A program made the translations under genes and the position numbers. A stretch of 64,000 nt of DNA from Leptospira sp. GIMC2001. Its GTDB lineage: Bacteria; Spirochaetota; Leptospiria; Leptospirales; Leptospiraceae. The notes beneath the pieces were generated by a model that worked only from the letters and a program-made list of their open reading frames with translations, was not told where the DNA came from and did not search any database. Location: positions 772,001 to 836,000 of the forward strand of contig NZ_CP115468.1 of NCBI RefSeq assembly GCF_028462125.1, given 5' to 3'. Positions 15,817 to 24,054 of this stretch are shown one piece after another; the stretch's first letter is position 1; each line of letters opens with the position of its first letter.

Positions 15817-17087
15817 GTAGTAGAGTCGTAATTACGGGACTGGGTGTAGTTGCACCTAACGGACATGGAATTGCCGAATTTGAACAAGCGCTTCGCACTG
15901 GCAAATCAGGAATAGAATTTCAAGAAAAGATGAAGGAATTGAATTTTGCCTGTCATGTTGGCGGTATTCCAAAAGGAATTCGAGAGATTGCTCCTCAGTA
16001 TTTTTCGGATGAATCCTTACTCGCAATGAATGAAACGCAGATATATTCAGGAATTGCAGCTATTGATGCGTGGAAGGATGCAGGATTATCTGTTCCGCAT
16101 GATAAGTCCGAAGTGAATTGGGATGCAGGTTGTGTGGTAGGCCTTGGAATCAGCGGAATGGATGTAATCTCCGAAAAAGTAATTCCTATGGTTAATGCTG
16201 GTAAGACGAAAAGGATGGGATCAACAATTGTAGAGCAGGTAATGGCAAGCGGTGTGTCGGCTAAGCTATCGGGAATTTTGGCACTGGGGAACCAAGTAAC
16301 TTCCAATTCCTCTGCCTGCAACACGGGAACTGAGGCGATAGTTATGGCCTTTGATAGAATTCGAGCAGGTCTAGCAGATAAGATGGTAGCTGGTGGTGTA
16401 GAAGGTTCGTCTCCTCATGTCTGGGCTGGATTCGATGCAATGAAAGTAATCAACTCAAGATCTAACAATGATCCTCATAAGGCATCAAGACCCATGAGTG
16501 CGTCTGCAGCTGGATTTGTGCCAGGTTCCGGAGCTGGGATTTTAATTTTGGAATCACTCGAGAGTGCAGTAAAGAGAAACGCTCGGATCTATGCAGAAAT
16601 TCTTGGTGCAAATGTGAATTGTGGAGGACATAGAATGGGCGGAAGCATGACAGCTCCGAATCCGATATCTGTTCGAAGATGTATTCAGCAAGCATTGGCT
16701 ATGTCGGGAATTGAGGCAGACCAAATAGATGGAATCAATGGACACCTAACAGCAACATTTGCAGATCCTTATGAAGTAGAGAATTGGTCTATTGCCCTCA
16801 ATCTTGCACCAAATCAATTACCCAAAATCCAGAGTACGAAATCTATGATTGGACACTGCTTAGGAGCGGCTGGAGCAATTGAAAGCGTAGCAACTATAAT
16901 TCAAATCAACAAAGGTTTTCTCCATAAATCAATCAACTGTGAAGATTTGCATGAAAAAATTCTTCCATACAAAGAATCAATACTACACCAAACAGAGAAT
17001 AGTCCCGTGAATATAATGGCTAAGGCGAGTTTTGGTTTTGGTGATGTAAATGGATGTCTTATTTTTAAAAAATGGGAAACTAAATAG
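15813..17087 (+). CDS. Beta-ketoacyl-ACP synthase (KAS I/II family)
   Basis: 424 residues. The thiolase-fold elongating condensing enzyme has its triad readable: Cys169 in NSSACNTG, His311 in NGHLTATFADPYE and His348 in KSMIGHCLGAAGA. The usual NAHGTST around the first His is altered to NGHLTAT, and the C-terminal gate loop reads FGFGDVNG rather than FGFGGTN. Catalysis should be intact, but chain-length or substrate choice may differ from housekeeping FabF. Only one ketosynthase is present, so this is an iterative elongation system with no visible chain-length-factor partner. The ACP gene follows after 22 bp. Confidence 0.85.
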   Translation: MSSRVVITGLGVVAPNGHGIAEFEQALRTGKSGIEFQEKMKELNFACHVGGIPKGIREIAPQYFSDESLLAMNETQIYSGIAAIDAWKDAGLSVPHDKSEVNWDAGCVVGLGISGMDVISEKVIPMVNAGKTKRMGSTIVEQVMASGVSAKLSGILALGNQVTSNSSACNTGTEAIVMAFDRIRAGLADKMVAGGVEGSSPHVWAGFDAMKVINSRSNNDPHKASRPMSASAAGFVPGSGAGILILESLESAVKRNARIYAEILGANVNCGGHRMGGSMTAPNPISVRRCIQQALAMSGIEADQIDGINGHLTATFADPYEVENWSIALNLAPNQLPKIQSTKSMIGHCLGAAGAIESVATIIQINKGFLHKSINCEDLHEKILPYKESILHQTENSPVNIMAKASFGFGDVNGCLIFKKWETK

Positions 17088-17109
17088 GAATTAACAAAAG
17101 AGGTACAAA

Positions 17110-17355
17110 ATGAGTGAATCAGAAATCATGGAAAAAGTAATCAATATTCTTTCTCCTTACGCAAAAAACAAAGAAGCATTAAAAAATGCGACAACAGATA
17201 CAAGTATTCTTAAAGAACTTGAAGTCAATTCTAGTCGCTTGGTTGACATCATCATTGCATTTGAAGATGAATTTGATATCGAAGTGGGAGATGGCGATGC
17301 TGACAAAGTTACAACCATAGGTGCTGCTGTAGGTTTAATCAAATCCAAAATTTGA
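17110..17355 (+). CDS. Acyl carrier protein, operon-specific
   Basis: 81 residues, acidic, predicted four-helix carrier. Alignment to ordinary ACP places the phosphopantetheine Ser at position 41 in LEVNSSRLVDI, where the usual motif is GADSLDTVEL; Asn-Ser-Ser replaces Asp-Ser-Leu. The following AFEDEFDIEV helix II/III region is typical. A dedicated carrier with an altered recognition helix fits a pathway separate from bulk fatty-acid synthesis and matches the presence of its own PPTase two genes downstream. The ribosome site is AGAGG before the ATG. Confidence 0.85.
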   Translation: MSESEIMEKVINILSPYAKNKEALKNATTDTSILKELEVNSSRLVDIIIAFEDEFDIEVGDGDADKVTTIGAAVGLIKSKI

Positions 17356-17357
17356 TC

Positions 17358-18134
17358 ATGACTGACTCAACTTCCAAAATAGAAAAATACCACTTCTCTG
17401 TCATGTGGCAGAGAACTATGGATTGGATTTTTTTCCCATTCCTTGCAATTATTCTATCGATGATTCTCAAATATTTTATGGGTTATAAAATTCATAACCT
17501 GAAGGAAGTTCGAACCAAATACCGAACAATTTGTAAACAGAGAGGGAACAGTCCGCTTCTAATCTGTCCGAATCATTTAACTATGATTGATTCCATCATA
17601 CTTGAGTGGGCATTGGCTTCACCGATTTGGTTGTGGTTTAATTTCCGTGATTTTCCTTGGAATATCCCAGCAATCGAGAATTTCAAAACAAATACTGTAT
17701 TGAAGATACTAACTTATTTAGGTAAATGCATACCGATTGATAGAAAAGGAGGAAAGCAACATACGGATGCTGTTCTTCAAAAGGTCAAATTTCTTTTAAA
17801 ACAAGGCGATGCATTTTTGATTTTTCCAGAAGGAACAAGAAGTCGCTCGGCTCGATTCGAATTGGATCAACTCGCATACGGAGTCGGACAGATTGTCCAA
17901 GATTTAAAAAAATGTTATGTGTTATGTGTATATATCCGTGGAGATAGTCAATCTAGCTTTTCAAGATATCCAATCAAAAATGAAACAATGTTTATAGAAA
18001 TGAAAATGATCAAACCAACAAGTGATCTTCAGGGACTACGCGCGCAAAAGGATATTACTCTACAGATTGGACAAGAGATACATAAACTGGAGACTGAATA
18101 CTTTCAAGCGAGAGGTGAATATGTTAATCGGTAA
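17358..18134 (+). CDS. PlsC-like 1-acylglycerol-3-phosphate acyltransferase family protein
   Basis: About 258 residues from ATG 17358; an in-frame TTG at 17352 overlapping the ACP stop is an alternative start. One or two hydrophobic segments (about 17-40) anchor it to the membrane. The acyltransferase motifs are NHLTMID (H-x4-D) and FPEGTRSR. The family moves acyl chains from ACP or CoA to a hydroxyl acceptor, usually lysophosphatidate. Placed after the ACP it is the likely off-loading enzyme, since no thioesterase is present in the operon. The acceptor is unknown. Confidence 0.8.
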   Translation: MTDSTSKIEKYHFSVMWQRTMDWIFFPFLAIILSMILKYFMGYKIHNLKEVRTKYRTICKQRGNSPLLICPNHLTMIDSIILEWALASPIWLWFNFRDFPWNIPAIENFKTNTVLKILTYLGKCIPIDRKGGKQHTDAVLQKVKFLLKQGDAFLIFPEGTRSRSARFELDQLAYGVGQIVQDLKKCYVLCVYIRGDSQSSFSRYPIKNETMFIEMKMIKPTSDLQGLRAQKDITLQIGQEIHKLETEYFQARGEYVNR

Positions 18135-18765
18135 TGACATTGTGGATCTAAAGGATGTTGATGCCTATCCTGCTATGGAAAGTTCAAACTATTTGAATCG
18201 TGTTTTTAGACCGATTGAACAGCTGCAAATAAAAAATTCTGCTAATCCTCGTAAGCTTCTCTGGATGATTTGGACCCTAAAAGAATCCGGATTCAAAGCT
18301 TGGAAGAGACAAAATCCGAAAATGATATTTTCACCAATTTCTATCCATGTTGACATTGAAAAAAAGAAAATAAGCCACCATCAGTATGGAAAACTAAAAT
18401 TCGAAATTGATGATGGTGATGATGATTGGATCGCTGTCTATGTTTTCAATTCCAATCTTGAGAAACGATCAACCCTATTGCATTGGATTGGTGAAGTGAG
18501 TAAATTATCAGAAGGATTCCATTTGAATTCATCCGTTGCAGTTCGCACTCTTGTGTCGCAACGCCTTGGTGCTTTCTTGAATCTACCACCCGAAAGTATT
18601 GAGGTTACAAAAGAACTACCTCCCATGGTAAAAGAATCCAAAACAGGATCTATTCAACCTGTGTCCCTAAGTCACCACGGGCGATATGTTTCTGCTTTCA
18701 TGGTTCTACCAAGAACCATGAAAAGTCTGTTCTATGAGAAGCTATCTACTTCTCACTCAGTATAG
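18121..18765 (+). CDS. 4'-phosphopantetheinyl transferase
   Basis: 214 residues from ATG 18121, supported by AGAGGTGA at 18111-18118; the longer frame starting at 18022 lies inside the acyltransferase gene. The N-terminal GNDIVDL carries the first acidic ligands, [13 protein letters not shown] (51-63) is the W..KE...K signature, and [11 protein letters not shown] is near the C-terminus. It transfers phosphopantetheine from CoA to the carrier Ser, most likely Ser41 of the ACP two genes upstream. It overlaps the acyltransferase by 14 nt and convergent pepA by 20 nt, and ends the operon. Confidence 0.82.
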   Translation: MLIGNDIVDLKDVDAYPAMESSNYLNRVFRPIEQLQIKNSANPRKLLWMIWTLKESGFKAWKRQNPKMIFSPISIHVDIEKKKISHHQYGKLKFEIDDGDDDWIAVYVFNSNLEKRSTLLHWIGEVSKLSEGFHLNSSVAVRTLVSQRLGAFLNLPPESIEVTKELPPMVKESKTGSIQPVSLSHHGRYVSAFMVLPRTMKSLFYEKLSTSHSV

Positions 18766-20227
18766 AAGCTAGTTCAACTAACAGTCGCACTCCGTATCCG
18801 GTTGGACCGTTTGGTTGTGTCCCAGACGCTTTCTTTCTCCATGCAGCTCCTGCTATATCAAGATGCGCCCAAGGAATGCTGGAATCAACGAAGTTAGATA
18901 GATACATCGCACCTGAAATAGTTCCTGCACCACGACCACCCGTGATATTCTTGAGATCTGCAATATCACTTTTTAGGTCTTCACCATACTCATCCCATAA
19001 TGGAAGTTCCCATGTTCTATCATCAGATTCTAAAGACGCTTTCTTGATTGCCGACGTCAAATCTTCGTTATTCGATAGAACTGCCGCCGCCTCGTGTCCT
19101 AAAGCAATGATAGCCGCTCCAGTGAGTGTAGCCAAGTCAACCATATAGTCTGGCTTGATCTTGTCGCAGACATAAGATAGCACATCTCCAAGAACCAATC
19201 GACCTTCTGCATCTGTGTTCTGAACTTCAATGGTAAGTCCATTATAAGCTGTATAAACGTCACCAGGTTTTACAGCCTTTGCGTCGGGCATGTTCTCGGC
19301 AACTCCAATTGCAGCTACAACTCGAATCTTGGGTTGAGTTGCAGCAATTGCACCTATTGCATGTATGGCGGCAGCGGCACCGCACATATCGTATTTCATC
19401 TCATGCATTTCTGCTGATGGCTTAATTGAGATACCACCACTATCAAAGGTTAGCCCTTTACCAATTATAGCAAAAGTTTTCTTTGCACCGACTGGTTTGT
19501 AATCAATGAGGATCATTTTGGATTTTTTGTCAGAGCCTTCGCCGACTGTAAGGATGCCATTCATCCCCAGTTTTTTGAGCTGTGGTTCATCCAATACTGT
19601 GACTTTGAGTTTATGTTCTTTTGCAATCTCCCTGGATCGACTTACAAATTCTTCTGGGGTAAAATGATTGGCTGGTAAATGCGCAATATATCTTGCACCA
19701 TTCACATGTTTTGCGACAGCTTGACTCTTTTTTATTCCAGCAATAATATCATTTTCTACTGAGGTATCTTCTGCAAGAAAACTCACACCGCCTGGTTTTT
19801 TCTTCTCTTTGGCTTTGTTTTTTGTAGCCAATACATTGAGTTTATAATACCCAATATCAATGGAGTTTGCAATTTGATAGGTTAACTTCTGTACGGGCAA
19901 AATTTCGAGCAATTCTCTGCGAAAATATATCTGGTATCCAACTGAATCATACTTTGCCAGTCGAGCTCCAAGTTTGATGAAAATCGCAGCAACTTTACGT
20001 AATAGTAACTTTTTGGGATCACCGAGTCCAATGAGAATAGTCTTAGATGCTTCATCGGTGAAGATCTGACCCATTTCTCCAGTGAAAATTCCAGCTTTCC
20101 ACTGTTCGGCGAATTTTTTTGCTTGAGTATTTTTATTTTCTTCTGCAAATACGAAATGAGTTTTGTATACAAATTCAGATTGATTTTCGCCAAAGCTGTA
20201 GCGAATGGGAGTAGATTCTATTTTCAT
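18746..20227 (-). CDS. pepA: Leucyl aminopeptidase, M17 family
   Basis: 493 residues, normal for PepA. It is a cytosolic di-metal exopeptidase that removes N-terminal residues. The M17 signature [16 protein letters not shown] is present, with the metal-binding [15 protein letters not shown] upstream; the N-terminal macro-like domain occupies about residues 1-160. Its ATG overlaps the stop of bcp by one base, giving a bcp-pepA transcript. The 3' end overlaps the convergent PPTase by 20 nt. Confidence 0.93.
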   Translation of the reverse strand: MKIESTPIRYSFGENQSEFVYKTHFVFAEENKNTQAKKFAEQWKAGIFTGEMGQIFTDEASKTILIGLGDPKKLLLRKVAAIFIKLGARLAKYDSVGYQIYFRRELLEILPVQKLTYQIANSIDIGYYKLNVLATKNKAKEKKKPGGVSFLAEDTSVENDIIAGIKKSQAVAKHVNGARYIAHLPANHFTPEEFVSRSREIAKEHKLKVTVLDEPQLKKLGMNGILTVGEGSDKKSKMILIDYKPVGAKKTFAIIGKGLTFDSGGISIKPSAEMHEMKYDMCGAAAAIHAIGAIAATQPKIRVVAAIGVAENMPDAKAVKPGDVYTAYNGLTIEVQNTDAEGRLVLGDVLSYVCDKIKPDYMVDLATLTGAAIIALGHEAAAVLSNNEDLTSAIKKASLESDDRTWELPLWDEYGEDLKSDIADLKNITGGRGAGTISGAMYLSNFVDSSIPWAHLDIAGAAWRKKASGTQPNGPTGYGVRLLVELASILSEK

Positions 20228-20703
20228 TATTTTCCTAAACTTTCTATGTCTGCAATGATTTGATCAACATGTCCGTTGACTTTTACTTTTTCGTATAGCT
20301 TTAAGAGTTTGAGAGACGAGTCAACCAGAAAAGTCGTTCGAACAATTCCCATCGCTTTACGACCCATGAATGTCTTCATCTGCCATACACCATAGCTCTC
20401 GCAGATTTCTCCAGTGTCATCAGAGATCAAAGGAAAATTCAAATTCTGTTTATCCGTAAATTTCTGGTGCGATTTTGTATCATCTTTCGATATTCCCACA
20501 ACTTCATAACCGAGTTTTTTTATGCGGGCTAGATTATCTCGAAAGTCGCAGGCTTCTGTTGTACAACCAGGAGTTGAATCACGTGGATAAAAATACAATA
20601 CTAAGCCTTTTTTTCCTACAAGATCTTTTAGTTTTTTAGGGGTGCCAGTTGTATCTTTGGCTGTAAAACTAGGAATTTTCTTTCCAATTTCTGGGTAACT
20701 CAT
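20227..20703 (-). CDS. bcp: Thiol peroxidase, BCP/PrxQ family
   Basis: 158 residues. An AhpC/TSA-fold peroxiredoxin that reduces hydrogen peroxide and organic peroxides using thioredoxin. [16 protein letters not shown] has peroxidatic Cys47 and resolving Cys52, the five-residue spacing of the BCP group. GGAGA lies 7 nt before the ATG. First gene of a pair with pepA. Confidence 0.93.
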   Translation of the reverse strand: MSYPEIGKKIPSFTAKDTTGTPKKLKDLVGKKGLVLYFYPRDSTPGCTTEACDFRDNLARIKKLGYEVVGISKDDTKSHQKFTDKQNLNFPLISDDTGEICESYGVWQMKTFMGRKAMGIVRTTFLVDSSLKLLKLYEKVKVNGHVDQIIADIESLGK

Positions 20704-20809
20704 TCATTTCTCCGATATTCTATTGCAAAATTTGATTATAATAATTAGACATAAACTCATAAAAATTCACTTGTCAATTTAGAAATTTCATCCGAGTCTA
20801 ATAATAGGT

Positions 20810-21235
20810 ATGGATTCGAAACTCAGAGCACAATTGATACGAGAAGCTAATACGGCTTTTAACGATAAAGATATTCGCAAAGCTCGTGAATTGTATCTAA
20901 AGACAGATTACAAAGATGGCTTGGTGAGATTGGGTGATTATTTTATGTATGATCGAAAACTTCCCATGCTCGCATTCGGATACTATAAAAAAGCTGGAAT
21001 GCAATCGAAGGTGGATGAGATTTTCCAAAGAATGATTTTTGCCCTATCTACTTGGATTGGTAGAGATAAATTCAAACCTGCATCTGCGTCCAATGATGCG
21101 CGTCCAGCTGCAAATAATATTGAACCTCTTTCCGACGAGAAATCCAAACAATCTACTTTAAATCCTGATGATTTTCGTGTGCATCCAATTCTACGCGCTA
21201 AAGCACTTGAGATTCTCGCACAGCAGAATCGTTAA
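20810..21235 (+). CDS. Hypothetical protein with a TPR-like helical N-terminus
   Basis: 141 residues, no signal peptide. Residues 1-85 are helical (AFNDKDIRKARELYLKTDY, then LPMLAFGYYKKAG) and resemble two loose tetratricopeptide-type hairpins; residues 86-120 are low in hydrophobics and probably disordered; the C-terminus (HPILRAKALEILAQQ) is a short helix. No enzymatic motif. It is divergent from bcp by about 106 bp and followed by a dioxygenase gene after 66 bp. I do not recognise the family. Confidence 0.55.
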   Translation: MDSKLRAQLIREANTAFNDKDIRKARELYLKTDYKDGLVRLGDYFMYDRKLPMLAFGYYKKAGMQSKVDEIFQRMIFALSTWIGRDKFKPASASNDARPAANNIEPLSDEKSKQSTLNPDDFRVHPILRAKALEILAQQNR

Positions 21236-21260
21236 TATATAATCAAAATTCAAATCTTTG

Positions 21261-21280
21261 AATCCGCAAGCTTCCGGATT
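21261..21280. repeat. Small inverted repeat before the dioxygenase gene
   Basis: AATCCG (21261-21266) and CGGATT (21275-21280) form a 6-bp stem with an 8-nt loop, 21 bp before the ATG at 21302. No T-run follows. It could be a weak leader hairpin or operator; it may be chance. Confidence 0.25.
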
Positions 21281-21301
21281 GCTATACCAAGTCTAACATT
21301 T

Positions 21302-22126
21302 ATGTTACCTGCAATTTTCTTTGGCCACGGCTCACCCATGTATGCAATCGATAAGAATCAATATTCAGAGACTTGGGTTCGAATCGGAGAGAACATTCTG
21401 TCCGCAAAAAATCCCCAACCCAAAGCTATTCTTATGGTATCGGCTCATTGGGTTACGAAGGGAACTTCGATTACGGCAATGGCAAATCCGAAAACCATTC
21501 ATGATTTCCAAGGTTTTCCGCAGGAGCTTTTCGATGTTCAGTATCCGGCGCATGGAGATGCAGATATTGCGAAGTCAATAGCCGATAAATTCAAAAATTA
21601 TAATATTCAATTGGATAGCAATTGGGGATTAGATCATGGAACATGGTCTGTATTAAAATGGGCATTCCCAGAAGCAAATATCCCTGTATTACAGCTTAGC
21701 ATCAATGCTGAGATGAGTTTTCTTGAACACTACGAATTTGGATTAGAACTTTCTAGTTTACGAAATGAAGGAATTCTATTAATGGGATCTGGAAATTTAG
21801 TTCATAATTTGAGATTATTAAATTGGGGCAATCAAAATGAAAAATTGGAATGGGCAATAGAGGCGAGTGAGCAATTCAAAAAATTGATCCTACAAGCCGA
21901 CGGAAAAAATTTGAGCCTCGCACATAAATTGGGAGAAGCAGCAAATCTAGCTATCAATTCAGCCGAACATTTTGTACCCGCACTTTACTGTTTGGGATTT
22001 ATGGGAAAAGATGTGGATTTATCTAAAATACAATTGTTCAATGATGATGTGAATTCATCGATTTCGATGACTGGATTTGCTTATGAATTGAACGGGTTTA
22101 AAGGGTTAAGCGATATCATTTATTAA
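21302..22126 (+). CDS. DODA/LigB-type extradiol ring-cleavage dioxygenase family protein
   Basis: 274 residues, full length for the YgiD/4,5-DOPA-dioxygenase group. Metal-binding and catalytic features are visible: FFGHGSPM near residue 6-13, MVSAHWV near 45-51, YPAHGD and LDHGTWSVL with His residues, and GSGNLVHNLR. Bacterial members open catechol-type rings using a divalent metal, but physiological substrates are often unknown. No regulator or aromatic pathway genes are beside it. Confidence 0.82.
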   Translation: MLPAIFFGHGSPMYAIDKNQYSETWVRIGENILSAKNPQPKAILMVSAHWVTKGTSITAMANPKTIHDFQGFPQELFDVQYPAHGDADIAKSIADKFKNYNIQLDSNWGLDHGTWSVLKWAFPEANIPVLQLSINAEMSFLEHYEFGLELSSLRNEGILLMGSGNLVHNLRLLNWGNQNEKLEWAIEASEQFKKLILQADGKNLSLAHKLGEAANLAINSAEHFVPALYCLGFMGKDVDLSKIQLFNDDVNSSISMTGFAYELNGFKGLSDIIY

Positions 22127-22239
22127 CTTTACAATCGTTTTCATATTTCCATGCTTGCGTCTATATTCAAAAATTTAGATGATGGCATTATGATTCTAAT
22201 TAGATACTTTAAACGGAATATTTATAAATAAACTGTAAT

Positions 22240-23145
22240 ATGATAGAAATAAAAAATTTAACAAGATACTATGGGTCGAAAAAAGCATTAAATAATGTCA
22301 GTTTCGAAATTGAGAAAGGCGATACGGTCGGAATTTTGGGACCGAATGGATCCGGTAAGACAACTCTGATCAATATTATATTGGGTATGCTGAAGCCTGA
22401 TGAAGGAAGTGTCTTTTATGATTCTGTCAATCTTACTGCGGATACCTCAAGAATTCTATCGAATGTAGGGGCTGTAGTTGAGATTCCAAGACTTTATCCT
22501 CAACTATCAGGGACAGACAATTTACTTGTATTTGCAAATTTTCTAAATATACCGAATCGAAAAGAAAAAATTACCGAATTACTTTCATTAGTTGGTCTTT
22601 CCGATGCAGGTTCAGTTCCTTTCAAAAACTATTCATTGGGAATGAAACAAAGATTGGGGATTGCTCTTAGTTTACTCAATGATCCAGAAATTTTAGTTTT
22701 TGATGAGCCGACGAATGGACTTGATCCAGAAGGGATCATGAAAGTTCGAGAGATTATACAGAAATTATCAGCAACTGGCAAGACAGTCATTTTGTGTAGC
22801 CATTTGATCTCCGAAGTCGAGCTAGTTTGTAAAAAAATCGTAATCTTAAGAAATGGAGATCTTCGTAAATTGATTTCTTCCAAAGAATTGGAAGGTCGAG
22901 AGAATTTATTTTATATATCTATTTCGGATGAGAATTTCACGAGATTAGAGGATTATTGTGAGAACGAACCCTCGATTGAAATCATTGAATCATCTCGTAA
23001 TAATTCTTCCATAAAGGTAAAATGGAACCAAGAATCTGATGCATCCGTCTTACTCAAGAAGATGGTCGATGCAAACCTTCCCGTTAATGGATTTTACAAA
23101 GAACAGATTCCTTTAGAGGATCTATTTCTTGAGGCAGTGAAATAA
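22240..23145 (+). CDS. ABC transporter ATP-binding protein
   Basis: 301 residues. Walker A GPNGSGKTT, signature SLGMKQRLGIALSL and Walker B LVFDEPTNGLDPEG are intact, with the CcmA/DrrA/BcrA-type C-terminal extension (about 215-301). It powers the membrane protein encoded by the next gene, whose ATG overlaps its stop by one base. Such pairs export lipids, peptides or drugs; the cargo is unknown. Confidence 0.9.
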   Translation: MIEIKNLTRYYGSKKALNNVSFEIEKGDTVGILGPNGSGKTTLINIILGMLKPDEGSVFYDSVNLTADTSRILSNVGAVVEIPRLYPQLSGTDNLLVFANFLNIPNRKEKITELLSLVGLSDAGSVPFKNYSLGMKQRLGIALSLLNDPEILVFDEPTNGLDPEGIMKVREIIQKLSATGKTVILCSHLISEVELVCKKIVILRNGDLRKLISSKELEGRENLFYISISDENFTRLEDYCENEPSIEIIESSRNNSSIKVKWNQESDASVLLKKMVDANLPVNGFYKEQIPLEDLFLEAVK

Positions 23146-24008
23146 TGAATTCTGACAATACAATAAACAAACAAAATAATATTCTAATGACCCAACAATC
23201 AAGCAGTCAATTCATTGAATTTTTCCATGCAACCAGATCTGAGTTGTTGAAATTGAATCTCCTCAAAGTTCCTCTTAGAATAGCTGTGATCAATATTGTG
23301 GTTCTCTTTTGTATCTTGGGAATATATTTTCAATTTTCGTCTAGGTCGGATGTTCAAGTTGACTATAGCTTAGAAAGGCATAAATCAATCATCGAAATAC
23401 TTTCGTTTTTTACCCATTTTATATTTCTAATGATTATTTCTGTTACAATTTGTACTCAATTCGGACGTGAGTTTGAATGGCGAACGGTTCATCAGTTTTT
23501 TATCAAAGGACTCAGCCGAACGAATCTAATTCTTTCTAAATTTATTGCATTCTCGATAATTTTTATATTAGAATATTTGTTGTATTCATTTCTAATCTTG
23601 GGAATATTTTTTCTTTTTTCTCCAGCTAGTTTTACAGAAACCTTCTCATCCATTCCATGGATTGATCAGTTGGCTCCTTTAGTAGGAATTCCATTAACGG
23701 TTGCTATATCCATTTTTTCAGTAACTACTAAGTTTTCTGCAACTTCTGCTTTAGTTCAGAATGTTCTATATTTTATTCTGTTTGAAGGTGTTTTTCGCGG
23801 AATACTGAGTGGAATCCAAATGATTGAGAAAATCGAATGGTTGGATCAGCTTAGGGAATTTTTCCCTTATAAATCATATCTTTCTATTAGTAACGAATCT
23901 CCAGATAATTGGAAATTTATGATTGCGGTTATTGCTGCAACTTTGGTGCTTTTAGGTATCGCTGTGGTAAGAATGAACCGAAAAGAACCTGCACTTATTA
24001 ATACTTAG
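23145..24008 (+). CDS. ABC-2 type transporter permease
   Basis: 287 residues with about six membrane helices (about 48-65, 90-110, 135-165, 180-200, 205-225, 260-280) and a polar N-terminal tail of about 40 residues. The pattern FGREFEWRTVHQFFIKGLSR between helices 2 and 3 is typical of ABC-2 permeases. Translationally coupled to the ATPase gene by a one-base overlap. Confidence 0.8.
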   Translation: MNSDNTINKQNNILMTQQSSSQFIEFFHATRSELLKLNLLKVPLRIAVINIVVLFCILGIYFQFSSRSDVQVDYSLERHKSIIEILSFFTHFIFLMIISVTICTQFGREFEWRTVHQFFIKGLSRTNLILSKFIAFSIIFILEYLLYSFLILGIFFLFSPASFTETFSSIPWIDQLAPLVGIPLTVAISIFSVTTKFSATSALVQNVLYFILFEGVFRGILSGIQMIEKIEWLDQLREFFPYKSYLSISNESPDNWKFMIAVIAATLVLLGIAVVRMNRKEPALINT

Positions 24009-24054
24009 TTAATTTATTTCTTGATCTTTTCCAATCTTAGTTTAGGGTTGTGGA

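Noticed and set aside
18022..18120. N-terminal extension of the PPTase frame
   Set aside because: The extension lies in the acyltransferase gene; the family start [10 protein letters not shown] at 18121 has its own AGAGGTGA site.
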